Of a DNA stretch of 64,000 nt, positions 34,267 to 45,772 are shown piece after piece. Both the position numbers and the translations under genes were made by a program. The notes below the pieces were generated by a model. That model did no database searches and had not been told where the DNA came from. It saw nothing but the letters and a program-made list of their open reading frames with translations. Each line of letters begins with the position of its first letter. Within the stretch, counting starts at the first letter, position 1. Source of the DNA: Moniliella sp. 'wahieum' (taxonomy: Eukaryota; Basidiomycota; Moniliellomycetes; Moniliellales; Moniliellaceae); the NCBI GenBank assembly GCA_003971905.1, contig RSEE01000066.1:248001-312000 (forward strand), in the 5' to 3' direction.

Positions 34267-34913
34267 AGCTGCGTCCCGCCGCTGAAGGTTGCCGCGGAAG
34301 CTTGGAGCTTGAAGCGTGCAACACTTGTAGTATGCTCTCGCACTGTACACCCAGGTCAAGCCATCCTGACCTGGGCATGATAATCGCCACTGTTTTTGCA
34401 TGATATGCATCCCACCATTTTCCCGCTGCATGTGCCACTGTGGGCCATCCTGAGCAGATTCGGCAATATAATTGCTCACAGACTAGTGCCTAGCAGCATG
34501 TGGCCACAGCTATGGGCCAGAATGGCACCACACGCACAAGGGATACCCAGAATAAAAGCGACACACTTAGTCGATCAGCGTTATCATGCCATACATGGTA
34601 CACCAACCTCCAGGAGGAGGTCTCAAAGACAAACACAACAAAATTCGGGAGACAGATCCATCCAGACGGACAGAGGGGAAACACGAGGGTCTCAAGGTAC
34701 CAAAAACGGAAACCCGCCAACATGTACGTGGGAAGCCAATTAGACGGGGGGGGGGGGGGAGGGGAGGGGGAAACGAGGAGCGCCTAATCGCGCGCCAGGG
34801 TCGTCGCGCCACCCGAGGGAGCCGTACTTGCTGCTGAATTGATACAGTTTCCTGTTCAACTCGTCGAGAAGGTGGGAAGCATCCTGTGCCTGTCTGTGCC
34901 TGCGTCTCCATCT
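34267..34913. other. Intergenic between convergent carrier and CTI6-like genes
   Basis: 647 bp with a GCTTGGAGCTTGAAGC stutter at 34297-34316 and a G run at 34746-34757. No gene is seen. Confidence 0.45.
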
Positions 34914-36823
34914 CTACTTCGACCTGAGCGGACGATGGTGCACAGTCACGTCTTGTCGCGAGAGCCCCATGCGGCGCAGACGTGCCTCACGGGAAGCTGC
35001 CTCAATTTGCGCGCCCATCACGTACTCCCCAATGGCTCGGATGCGCTTGCGCATCTCCCCCATCGTAGTCCTCCGGGCAGGGAACCGGATCTTGCTACCT
35101 GGCTCGGTACGCTTATCGACTTGGTACGCCGCACTACCCCCTTGCTTGACCATCTCCGCCACCTCGACTGCCTCCTCCACCTGTACATCCACCGGCGAAG
35201 AGGGCAAAACGTGGGCCATGTGCAGCAGATGATCAGGCAGTCCCCCAGGCTTGCGCGCCGCTGCAGCGGCAGGGGGCAACTGGCCTTTCACCAGGGGCGC
35301 ATCCCGCGTCACAGTCGATGTCGATCCGCGGCTCGGCTCGCGAGATGTCTTGGTTGGCGAGGGAGAAGGTTCCTGCAACGAAGTTGCGACCTGCGTTTCT
35401 TGTAGTGTCGCTTCCCTTTCCTTGCGATTGGCCTTGCGTCCCCTGGCCTTTTGTCACTCTCATCCTCCTGGGTCTCGCTAGGGCAATGCTGGTCAGTTGT
35501 CTCGACACAAGAAAAAGAAAAAACACAAATGCATACTCTTCTTCGGATGGTGGGGAACGTTTGCGCTTTCGCTCGCCCGCTTCTTTCGATTTGGGACTTC
35601 TCCGGCGGCCGTCTCTTCCAGCAGATGGGCGGATTGGTTCCCAGCCATAGTTGCTGTCGCGCGAGTTTAGGGTTGCTCTGGGCTTGGGCGAGCGGGGGTG
35701 GGAGGTAAGGTTGGTGCTGGGGGAGGCAGTGCGGCGGGTGGAGGGGGATTGCTGCGCAGGGGCATGGGTGCTGGAGGAAGGCAAGGCAGGATGCGCCCTG
35801 CGTTGCTGAATGCCAATTGGACAGCAAGTTTGGCCGCGTCCAACTCGGCTCGGGTGGCAGTACCGCTGCGTCGGGAGGCATAGGGGCTCTTCTTGGACCG
35901 TTGGAGGTAGCCCAAGTCACGGAGAAGGCGAATGTGTAGGTCAGGGCGGCACTGCTCGCAGTAATACACATCTGGGCACTCGTCCTCTCCTTCCATGCCC
36001 ATGCAAACGCAATGCTGCCAGCAATGGCACGTGTCGCATTGGATCATCAGTCCAATCGACTCTTCCACCGAGCCACAAATGCAACGCGTCTCGCCCTCAT
36101 CGCCTTCGCCTTGGTCAACGGCTTGCGGCAATTCGGATCCAGCCTCCACTCCGAGCTCCGCATCCTGGACAGGGCCTGCTTGCCCTGCAAACGGGTCGTA
36201 CGGATTTCGTCAACCCTGTCTTTACCAAGATGACGCTCTTCCGCCTCGTCTGGGCAGGGGATGCGTGTGTGGACTCGGAACTGGATGCGCGGACGGAGGA
36301 GCTGGAAGAGAGCACGTGGGGCAGCGGGGATAGCTGGGCGCGTCTCCGCGGCGGGGGCCCTCAATTACTTCGCCATCGCCAATGGCAGAGAGGCCAAGTT
36401 GAGAAAGCTCCCGGAGTGTCGAAGGCAGGCGCCGCTCCTTCTTTTTCTTGCCTTCGCTACCCTGGTCCGAGTCGCGTTCTGGTTCCGGCGCAGGCCCCGG
36501 CTCGGCAGCAAGAGCAGTGTGGTCACTGGCTGGAGGCGGGCCTGGACGGATGAGTCGGGTTTGGCAGGGTTCTCATCGTGGCGTCCTCTGGGCTCTGCGC
36601 GTGCTCCGATCGGGCGCATGGCTGGGAGAAGAATGGGTGTTGGGATCGGGCGCGGGGCTGGGCTGGGGGGGGGCCGGAGCAGCATCGAGGCAGCTGCTGG
36701 CTCGGAGTGGGGCTCGGTGGTGGGGGGGTGAGGGCGCGTGTGCCCGCAAGGGTGCGCTGTGGATGCTGGGGATGGGGGTGGGGGGGGGGGAGGCGGCGGA
36801 GGTTGGATGGGGTGAGGTGACAT
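34914..36823 (-). CDS. Cti6-like PHD-finger protein (Rpd3L-type histone deacetylase subunit)
   Basis: Chromatin protein with one PHD finger and the C-terminal block typical of Cti6, a subunit of the Rpd3L complex that reads H3K4me3. The best start is ATG 36823 (MSPHPIQ then poly-Pro), though upstream ATGs exist. The N-terminal half is Pro/Ser-rich and then charged (GKKKKERRLPSTLRELSQLG near 36430). The PHD finger at 36105-35950 has all ligands: CICG, CDTCHCWQHCVC, YYCEQC. RPDLHIRLLRDLGYLQRSKK and a Pro-rich spacer follow. The C-terminus has SKIRFPARRTTMGEMRKRIR and IGEYVMGAQIEAASREARLR, close to the Cti6 end motif. Frame changes lie near 35660, 35560, 35470-35380, 36150-36330 and 36500. An intron around 35410-35500 is possible. 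Confidence 0.75.
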
Positions 36824-37225
36824 GGCGTGGCGAAGGGCGCATGCGGGTGCTCGCTTGGCTGGTGGGTGGTTCTGTGCCTGTGTGCTGTGGTGTGCCTGCC
36901 CAGCGCGTCGGCCTGGCCCGCCGGGCGCCTGAGACCCGCCGTGTTCCGCGGGGCGGAATGGGCTGGCAGCGCTGCATGCCACAGACGATCGGCATCCCCC
37001 GTGCAGCTGGGCCCAGGATGCATGCTGCGCACGTGACTATCAGCCCAGGTGGCCGTGGGCTGCAGCGCTGGCCTGGCGCGCAACGATTAACGACCCCCAG
37101 ACTTATCACGGAAGAACCACATGCGTGTCTGGCCAGCAACGCTCAGCTGAGGCGCAGCCCCACTCGGCTCACGCCAGCCGCCCCCGCCCGCGCCCCCCCC
37201 GCTCCTCCCCACCGCCTCCCCCCCC
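36824..37225. other. Shared divergent promoter, CTI6-like and M28 protease genes
   Basis: 402 bp between start codons, rich in C toward the protease start. No clear TATA box. Confidence 0.4.
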
Positions 37226-40200
37226 ATGCCCCCCAAGCGCTCCAAGGCCGCCAAGAGTCGCAATGCCTCGGGCGCACGCCCGGCCGCAGCGCCTCCTCCG
37301 CCCTCCGCCGCGCTAGCACCTGCCCCGCCTTCCGCCGCCAATGTCGCCGCCACGGGCACCGTTGCGCGCACCCGCAAGCGCGAGGTGCCCTATGACGCCA
37401 ACCCTGCCACGTCGCCTCTCTACAAGCTCACATCCAAGTCCTTGCTGCTGCTCCCTGCCTTGCTGGCCTGGTATGCCCTCCTGACCGGCATCACCCTCTT
37501 TCTGCACTACAAGCTGCCCAACCCCATCTCGCTCGAGGCCAGCTCGGCCGTTCGGCCGCCGGCAAGCCTGCGCCCTTTTCAGAGGAAAATGCACGCAAGG
37601 TCATGAGCTACCTGAGCGACGACATTGGCTACCGCATCGTTGGCACGCGCGAGCATGTCGAGGCTGAGGACTGGCTTTGGGACCGGGTGAGTGCCAAGGT
37701 GGGGTGGTACCCCAACCCCTCCGTGCCGGGCAAGAACTCCACCCAAGGCGAGCGTTTTGCCGGCGTCCAGGTTGAGGCTTGGCGCCAGATTGACGACGGA
37801 TCGCACCGCTTCGACTTCATGTCGGCCGTCGTGCAAAAGAAGTATTATGGCATCTCCAACGTCATCGTCCGCCTCTCGGACGGTACCGACGAGGGCAAGG
37901 TGCGTATCTATTTTCTTGGCGCTTATGCTGGCTACGGGAAGCTGACCTTTGATGTGGGGGGGGTGTAGGAAAATGCAGTGTTGGTCAATGCGCACCTCGA
38001 TTCAACCCTCCCATCCCCCGGGGCAGCGGACGATGCGGCGGCAGTGGGAGTGCTGGATGATGTCCTGCGTGTCTTGACGACGGGTCTGTTGCCTGAACTC
38101 CACCACTCGGTTATCCTCCTCTTTAACAATGGCGAGGAAAGTCTGCAAGACGCCTCCCACCTTTACTCGACCAAGCACGAAACGGTCAAGTCGGTTCGCG
38201 GTGTGATCAACCTCGAGGCGTGTGGCGTTACGGGACCAGAGCTGCTCTTCCAGGCCACGTCGCATGTGTTCCTAGAGGCGTATGCTCAGGTTCCGCATCC
38301 GTTTGGCACCGTTTTGGCCAACGACGTCTTTGCTACCGGACTCATCCTGTCTGACACGGACTTCCGTCAGTTTGTCCAGTATGCCAACTTGACCGGACTG
38401 GATATGGCCGTTGTCGGCGACTCGTACCTCTACCACACTCGCCGTGACACGCCTGAGCACATTCCGCCCGGCGTGGTGCAGCACATGGGCGACAATGTGC
38501 TTTCTCTCATCCGCTACTTGGCTGCTACCAACGCCACATCCGACAAGCTTCCGAGCGTCTACGAACCGACGCCATTCAACGAGATGCCCTACTTCTTCAC
38601 TGGGCCGCCCGCTACTTTGTCCTTCTTTCGCCCACCTTTTTCCGATCCATCTCCATGGCCACCACGGTCTGGCTCAACTTTGCCATCCAGGCGATCGCTG
38701 AGGGTGATAAGCCATTCCAGGTGTACCTTGCCTCGTTTGCTGCGCTCCTCGGTACCCTTGGTTCAATGGTAGGCGGGATTGTGGGCGCCAACGTGGTGGC
38801 AGCCATCATGATCTATGTCCTGCACCGCCCTCTCACTTGGTTCAGCCACCCATGGGCCCCGTTGGTGCTCTACTTGCCACCTGCCATATTGGGCATGGTG
38901 CTGATCCAGTCGGCTGTTTCGCGCCTGGTTCGGCCCGAGAACCGGCCGTATATGGAACGCGCTTCCTTCACCACGGCATCACGGCTACCTTTGTCTTTGC
39001 ACTTCTCATTGCCAATGTGTTTTCACTGGGCTCGGCGTACTTGGCTCTGCTGGCGGTGATCATGGGGTTGAGCAGCATGGCGTACAATGACATGTGCCAG
39101 GTCGGCATGTCCAACATTGATCTCCATCGCATTCCCGTCGACCGGCGTGTCCACTGGTCCACCTATCTTCTCATGTCCATTCTGCCTGCTACCGTTGGCC
39201 TGGAGGGTCTGACCACCTTCCTCGACCTCTTTACCCCGCTCACCGGCCGTACGGGGAAGATGCGCCGGCGGACCACCTGATCGCCACCATCGTGGGCGGC
39301 ATGTGCCTGCTCTCTGCGCCGGCGCTCATCCCACTCTCTCATCGCTTTGGCGCCCAGTCGCGCCAGCGGGCGATCCAGCTCTTGGCCGGCGCCACCGTCG
39401 TCACGATGGCTATCTTTGCCACGTTCAAGCCGTTTGACCAGCTCCATCCGCAACGGCTCTTTGTCCACCAAACCAAAACCTCACCTCGGGCGAGTGGTTG
39501 ATGAACATGGGCGGTGCCGATCCCGACTCGGCGTCGTTGGCCAAGGTGATTCACGACGCAGCGCAGCACACTGGGTTTGTCGGTAGCCTGCCGGAGAAGG
39601 TAGAGATGCACCCGTGGAACCCGGACTTTGACCCGCTCTACCCGGTCAGTCAGTTTATCGCGCCGTACAAGTACCGCCTGCCTGCGCCCGAGCACGGCGT
39701 TGCCCACCACCCGCAGTTCCGCATCACTGTCACGCACGAGCACTTTGATTGGGACCAGGGCCTGCGCAACGTGACGCTGCACATTGAGCATCCGGGCCTG
39801 ATTTGGTCTGTCGTCGCATTCGATGCGGACCTGGTCGCGTGGGACGTGGGGCCGACGCCGCCGCCGTCGGGGCTGCAGCGGCACCACATCAAGGAAGTCA
39901 GCCGGTTTGGCATCGACTCATGGGACATCAACTTGCTCGTTCGCCTTACCCCTGCCGCGCGCAGGCGGCGCAGCAACGCGGTCCACAGCCGCAGTTTAGC
40001 CACCTCGTCCGTGTCGGCCAACCTGGCCTGGACGATCCGAGTCGGTTGCGCATCGACTTTACCGCCCTGGACGAGAGCGGGATGTACCCGCAAAAGGCGT
40101 CGCAGCACCCCAAGGGGTCCCATGCCCACGTCGACACCTTTGCCTCTCTCGATGCTTTCCTCCTCGAAACGCACCCCGAGGTAGATGCGATGCTGCTGCC

Positions 40201-40228
40201 GACCGTGGCCGGGGTGGCGCTGGCTTAA
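37226..40228 (+). CDS. Membrane-bound M28 zinc metallopeptidase (Pff1/ERMP1 type)
   Basis: Aminopeptidase-like protease anchored in the vacuolar or ER membrane. The start at 37226 gives MPPKRSKAAKSRNASGARP, then one membrane segment LLLLPALLAWYALLTGITLF. The luminal M28 domain begins MSYLSDDIGYRIVGTREHVE. The intron at 37900-37968 joins SDGTDEGK to ENAVLVNAHLDS. Metal and catalytic residues are visible: NAHLDST (His, Asp), GAADDAAAVGVLDDVLR (bridging Asp), NNGEES (catalytic Glu-Glu), LSDTDFRQF (Asp) and LYHTRRDTPEHI (His). Several membrane segments follow at about 38590-39450 (FAALLGTLGSMVGGIVGANV and others), then a luminal C-terminal domain ending MLLPTVAGVALA. This domain order is that of yeast Pff1 and animal ERMP1. 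Frame changes occur near 37560, 38600-38700, 38950, 39260, 39480 and 39950. Confidence 0.9.
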
Positions 40229-40492
40229 CTGCCCTGCCCTGCCTACCCAGGCCTGGCTCTGGCTCTGCCTCTGCCTATGCCGCGGCCAATGGGCGGCTGC
40301 AACATGCTTATCATGCTCATCTGGATGCCCATTGCTTGCCCCATATCAGGCAGACCAAGCAGACCATGCCATAGCGGCTCTGCGAAAATAAGAGGCAGAC
40401 AGGCAAGAGAGGTGCGCGATCGACATATGTGCGGGCTACCGAATGGGCCGCCAGGGTATCGGTTGGTAGAGGCGGTGCTGGTATGCCAACGC

Positions 40493-40577
40493 GCCTCGCT
40501 ATTTCAATCGGTAGAATTTGAGACTCTTACTGCAGAGGTCCATCTCACGGTTGTGGGTTCGAGTCCCACGTGGGGCG
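40493..40577 (+). tRNA. tRNA-Lys(CTT) with 12-nt intron
   Basis: 85 nt. Acceptor GCCTCGC/GTGGGGC + G, anticodon stem TGAGA/TCTCA, loop CTCTTA with anticodon CTT, 12-nt intron CTGCAGAGGTCC after position 37, T arm GTGGG-TTCGAGT-CCCAC. It matches the eukaryotic tRNA-Lys(CTT) consensus well and serves as reference for the copy at 28828. Confidence 0.93.
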
Positions 40578-40838
40578 TTTCTTTTTAGCTTCTGCCACCG
40601 AGGTTTGCTAAACCCGAGTCGATGGGAGGGGTGGTGCCTCGGCTGTCTTGATGTCCTTGGCTGGGTCTGAGTCACCCTCGTTTCTAGACCCATCGGCTCC
40701 TCCCGCACACGCACACGACCAATGTAGTGTCCACTGAGCCTTACGCACCACCACGACTGTCCCAGCCGCAGACCAAGGCGAGAGGGGAGTTCGGTTCGTG
40801 TAAGGCTAGGACCTATGCGTCTGACTTCGAAGCAACTA

Positions 40839-40938
40839 GGGCTCATGGTGTAGTGGTATCATGCCTCTTTCGGGTTCGTTCCCGAGCTGGACTCAGTTCG
40901 AATAGAGGTGGTCGTGGGTTCAATTCCCGCTGAGCCCC
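40839..40938 (+). tRNA. tRNA-Pro(CGG) with 28-nt intron
   Basis: 100 nt. Acceptor GGGCTCA/TGAGCCC + C, D arm TGGTGTAGTGGTATCA, anticodon stem CCTCT/AGAGG, loop TTCGGG + T with anticodon CGG. The intron after position 37 is 28 nt. T arm CGTGGG-TTCAATT-CCCGC. Good match to tRNA-Pro. Confidence 0.93.
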
Positions 40939-41045
40939 AACTTTTTTTGGTTTGTTGCGCCCCGCGGCGGATGATTGAGACACGGTTCGGGTCGGGGTTT
41001 TCTTGGGTTGCTGCGGAGCCTTCGCTTTGGGGTCCGGCAAGATCA

Positions 41046-41290
41046 CGATGTTGAGCCATCGGGTGGCTCGTGCTTTGACCAATGTCCCTTCAGTTCCTCC
41101 TCATGCCTGGGAGTTCTGTTTTTCTCTCCTGTTTTTCCTTGTTCAGCAGCTTATACTAGCCCCGGTGGCGACTCGCTGCTTGATGTTCCTCTGTAGGCGT
41201 TGCTGGTTGGCTTAGACCACCACCACCACCAGTGCAAATTGCATCACCATCATCGAGGACCACCAGGACTCCAGGTATCATCATACGATG
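41046..41290 (+). repeat. Dispersed 245-bp repeat, copy 1 (beside tRNA-Pro)
   Basis: Starts CGATGTTGAGCCATCGGGTG and ends near ACTCCAGGTATCATCATACG. It matches the minus strand of 56641-56882 along its length with scattered substitutions and small indels. It lies 107 bp downstream of the tRNA-Pro gene. No ORF or LTR feature is recognised. Confidence 0.85.
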
Positions 41291-41986
41291 CTGTGGTGAA
41301 TGTGCGCCGCGCAAGTTGGAACGTTGTACTGCTGCGCTGGCAAGCAATCTCAGGCTTAAAGCTTAACCCCCCAAGCTACAACAGCACTGATGATTAAGAT
41401 GATCAAGAATCATCATCTCCGTCTCGTGATGAAGACATTTCTCGTCTACTCCTCTACATATCAGGCTCCCCCACGGTCTGGATCCAAATTCTCCCGTCTC
41501 TTTACTTCAGTCGCGAGGATGGCGCAGGTCCGTCGTAACACCATTGTTGGTATGATAGCGTAGAGAGTGCGACTTGCGCACCGTTCGTCGTGTAGTTGAA
41601 GGCGGCAGGAAATCGCTTCATATTCCAGCCTTTTGACTCTCGATAGATCTGTTGTGTGTATCATCTTCGGAAGATTCCACTTTTCGGACAAAAGTGGGGG
41701 TGTGTAACTATATTGCGACGGCAAAGAGGACTAATGGCTAGGATCTATGTTCGTATCGAACCATCACAGTGATCAAACGGCCCCATGGGGTTGATGTATG
41801 TCATTGTGTGGAAAAAGGAAGAGACGATCATGGTGTGGAAAATGGTGAGAACAAGCGGCCTGATGCTGAGATCAAAAAAATGACAAGGAGGGGGTGTATT
41901 GCTTCTTGCAGTTCACGCCTCCACCTCTCTCTCCAGGAAGCAAAGTGTTGGTCCCGAACAGGATGCCAACGCCTGAACCGAGAGCC
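41291..41986. other. Intergenic 3' of the alanine-rich gene
   Basis: About 700 bp, AT-richer than the surroundings, with no gene or repeat recognised. Confidence 0.4.
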
Positions 41987-44118
41987 CTACGCCCTCAAGA
42001 CGAGCAACGCCACGCGCAGCAGCCAGCGCCGCAGCGGGGATGCGTTGAGCGAGAAGAGACGCGTCGCCGACGAGACGGGGTAGTTGGCCGGCAGCCCCGC
42101 CAGCAGGCCGGCAACCGAGGCCGAGGGCGCAATGCCATAGTTGATCGCAGCCAGCGCCTTGGTCGTCTCGAGCAGCGGCTGCCGAGTGCCAGTCAGGTGC
42201 TCCAGCACCGACGCCGAGCGCACCGCTTGCGCCACCTTGCCCGCCCCACCCAGCAGCGACGCCTGCGAAAAGGCAGTGTTGAACGCACCCTGCACCACGG
42301 CCGCCGCGGCCGCCGAGTTGAGCACCGAAGAACCGTACTGCGCCAGCGCGTTGGCCACAATGGCTTGCGTCACGCTCGACTGCGCCGACGCGGCCAGCGC
42401 GGCCTGGGTGCGCGCGGCAATCACGCTCGAAGCCGCAGCTTGCGCCCGCGCCGCCACAATGCTCGAAGCGACGACCTGTTGGGCCACAGCGCGCTGCTGA
42501 ATGGCCTGCGCTACGACCGAGCGAGCGTAGCTGGACGCAGCAGCTTGCTGGATCGCACTGGCCACCACCGAGGACGCTGCCACACCGAGCGACTGGGCCT
42601 GGATCGCGCGCGCCACCGCGGCCGCTTGGCTCGCCTTGACCACCGACGAGGCAAGCGAGGACTGAGCCACGGCCGCGTAGGCAGCCGCCTTGAGCGTCGC
42701 CTGCTGCTCATACGCCCGCTCGCCGCCAAACTGGACCGCACTGGAAATGGCAGCCTGGGTCAGGGCCGAATTCTTAATGGCCGCCAACGACGAGGCAATG
42801 CTGCTCCCAGTCACACCAGCTTGAATCAGCGCGCTGTCCAGGGCAGTCTGGATGGAACGCGACGCGACCGTCTCCGAAAGTGCCGCGGCCACATCTGCCG
42901 AGGTAATCCCGGTAGCCGCTTCCAGAGCAGCGGCAGATCCAATGCCCGAAATACCTGCAGCAAGAGCAGCCTTGGCCGTAGCAGCCGACCCATAGCCGTC
43001 AACCCAGCGGCCGTAGCGGCTTGGAGGGCAGCGGTAGATCCGTACCCGGTCAGTCCAGCAGCCGTGGCAGCTTGGAGGGCAGCGGTTGAACCGTAGCCGC
43101 AAACCGCAGCATCAGCAGCCGCGGCCTCGGCAGCGCCACGGATCCATAGCCCGTCAGGCCAGCTGCGGCTGCGGTCTGAGCAGCAGCAGAGTCGTAGCCC
43201 GTCAACCCTAGCGCCGCAGCCTGGAGAGCGGCGGTAGAGCCGACGGTTGCAATGCCATTCTCATACGCAGCTTGTTGTGGGACGGAAGAAGATTCAACGG
43301 TTAGTCAGGAAAAGGTCGGAAAGCAACGGGGATGAGAACACACCAGGTTGGCGGTAGCAATGTTGCTCGCCTCGGTGGTTGCCGCTGACTTGATAACGGC
43401 CGAATCGGCGGCCTCGGAGGCGATGAGCGACTTGCGTGCCGCCGTCTGGGCAGCCAACGTAGCCACTTCGGCAGCTTGGGTAGCCTTGATAGCGGCCTCG
43501 CTGGCAGCCTGGGACGAGACCTCCGAGTTGGAGGCGAAAAAGTTGGACTGCTGGGCAGCCAGCTCGGAGGAAGCGGAAGAGATCTGGCTGGCCTCCGAGG
43601 CGGCGGCTGCTGTTGGGCCGAAACGAGGGTGGCGGCTTGTTGCTGTTGGATCTGGCTCAGGCCCACCACCGACTGAGCAAAGCGTTCCTCGGCAATCTCC
43701 TGGTTAATGCGCGAAGACAAAATGTCGGCTCCGGCAAGGCAGCGCCCGATGCATTGTACACCAGATCCGCAGTAGCACCCCACGACGCTGGGAGCTCAGA
43801 AAGAGGCGCGCGTACGCGGCTTCGGGCCGATACCACCGGTGGCAAGTTGGGTAGCCGCGTCCAAGGCCAGGACGGAGCCCGAGAGAGCGGGGGCAAAGGA
43901 CGAAAACGAAGTCAGGGGGTCTGCAGGGCGAGGGCCGAGGGAGCGACGAGGTGGACCCGGTGGCCCGACTTGAGCAGGCCCAGGGCGACGGGCAGACCGT
44001 AGTCGGCATCGCCGAGGAAGACGATGGTCTTGGGCGCCTGGGCCAGGAGGGCTGGCGGCGAGTGGGGCTGCAAGAGACGCAGCGGCGGCGGTAGAGGCGA
44101 GGGAGGGCGAAGAAGGCC
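41987..44118 (-). CDS. Alanine-rich repeat protein of unknown function
   Basis: I do not recognise a family. The start at 44118 gives MAFFALP and, after a frame change, an Ala/Ser/Leu-rich stretch that could be a signal or targeting peptide. KTIVFLGDADYGLPVALGLL with SGHRVHLVAPS then looks like one beta-alpha-beta unit. From about 43700 the protein becomes helical and Ala/Gln/Ser-rich: INQEIAEERFAQSVVGLSQI, QQQQAATLVSAQQQ, SEAS..., AEVATLAAQTAARKSLIASE. An intron of about 73 nt lies near 43271-43343. After it come several units of about 17 residues like GLTGYGSTAALQAATAA (43260-42960), then 300 residues of Ala/Ser/Val-rich sequence to the stop at 41987. The low-complexity helix continues through several frame changes, so the bias is real. 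A TATA box sits 120 bp upstream. Confidence 0.6.
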
Positions 44119-44239
44119 ATTGTGGGGGAGAAGGCTTTTGCTGCGAAGAGGGGTGGGGTGCTGGTAGAGGGGCGAGAGAGGGGAGCGTGTGCGGGCGCAG
44201 GTGGAGAGAAGAGGTGGCTGGGGCGGGTGGGTGGGCTGG

Positions 44240-44246
44240 TTATATA
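44240..44246 (-). promoter_or_regulatory. TATA box of the alanine-rich protein gene
   Basis: Reads TATATAA on the minus strand, about 120 bp upstream of the ATG at 44118. Confidence 0.55.
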
Positions 44247-45772
44247 CGGCTGCTGGGTGTGGGGGCAAGGGGGGCTGAGCAGAGGCTGTGTGTGCAGGAT
44301 GGATGCGCTGCTGCAGGGTGCACGGACCGCTGGGCCGAAGACGCAGCTGCAGGGGCAGGCGCAGGGGCAGCGCAGGAGAGCGGGTGGCCGGTGGCTGCCA
44401 ACAGCGCACGGCGGGGCACAGCGCAGCCGCTGCGGGCGATGCGCTGGGGCGATGCGTGCGGGCGATGCAGTGGGCGATGCAGTGGGCGATGCAGTGGCAA
44501 TGCAGTGGGCAATGCAGGCCCCACCACCGCTCTTCTGGGCGGCCGAGCTGCAGGCGAGGCATGTGGCTCTGCCGCCACCACAAGCACCCACCCGCTGCTG
44601 GCCTGCTGCCGCCCGTGTCTGCACATCCGGTGGAGGCGGCGCCCTGCTCCTGCGTCCGCCCGACGCCTCCCGCTGGCGCTCCTGAGCCGCACCTGAGGCC
44701 CAGGTAATAGGCCTTAGCCTTCGGCCTTGGGCCTTGGAGGTGCGACGGCGGGCGGCCGACACAGACGCCGTGCGCCTCGCCTGCTGGTCGGCGGGCCACC
44801 GCGCCGACACGGGCGCGGTGCGGGCCGGGCGCTGGCTGCATATAACTCGGGCCTTGGGGTGCGTGGGGGGGGGCCAGCGGCAGGGGCGCGGCCAGGCACT
44901 GCGCCGCCACGCCGGCTGATGTGGCCGCCAGGGCGCCAGGGCCGCCGGTCGGCTGGAGTGGGCGGGCAAGCTAAGTCCTTCCCATGCTGGCCCACGAAGA
45001 AGGCCTATGCCCCCCGCACGCATCCCCCCGGGAGCAAAGCTTACGGAGCGCATTCTCCGCTAATCGATAGCGTGCTTTCTTCCACCCCCTCTTTTGGCCG
45101 CCCGAGCTCACTTGGGCCGCAAACGAACCCTCCCCTCTTCTGTCCCGACTCAGTGCCCCGCCTGGAGGACATCCCGCTTAGAACAGCACACCACATGTGT
45201 GGGCACACTTCTGCGCCTGTGCTATCGCGATTCTCGTCGGCAACGTGCGATGTACAAGCCCACTAGATAGAGTAGCGTATACACAGTTGCCACTCCCGCT
45301 GTGCGTTCGGGTGCACAGACTACCCGAGGAGTGTCGTGTCCCGACCTATTTCGCCTGTGCCACACTCATCTTTCTCCGTCCCTCAGCTGCGCCAGAAGAA
45401 CCACGAGAGGATAAGGGCACATTGGGAGGGTGCTACATACAACCACACTGTAAAACGCAACATGTACATCCGTCTCGATTGCGATCCCAGGCGCGACTAG
45501 GCATTCTGTGCGCATGTCTCTGCCTCTACTGCAGCAGGCATCCAAACGACCAGGGCGCCATCCTATCCACCACTCCCTCTCCCAACATGAGTCCTTGATC
45601 ACGCGAAGCACGTTCCAACCACATTACCCAAACAAAGGAGACTGTGGCAATTGGATTGAGCAGCCTCAAGTTCAAGCTTGAAGCGTTGTGAGCACACGGC
45701 CACCTCCTGCACCAGCCAGATCATTAATTCACCCGGGGGAGATCCACGAGCAAGACGAGCGGCATGCTGCCG
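44247..45772. other. GC-rich intergenic region
   Basis: About 1.5 kb between the 3' end of the kinase gene and the promoter of the alanine-rich gene. It has GCGATGCAGTGG repeats at 44460-44510 and AGGCC/GGCCTT palindromic runs near 44704-44735. Long frames on both strands follow from GC content; none has family motifs. Confidence 0.4.

Noticed and set aside
41046-41290. A protein gene in the 245-bp repeat (shared EPSGGSCF-like peptide in both copies)
   Set aside because: The peptides agree only because the DNA is repeated; the frame breaks at different points in each copy and no start or family motif exists.
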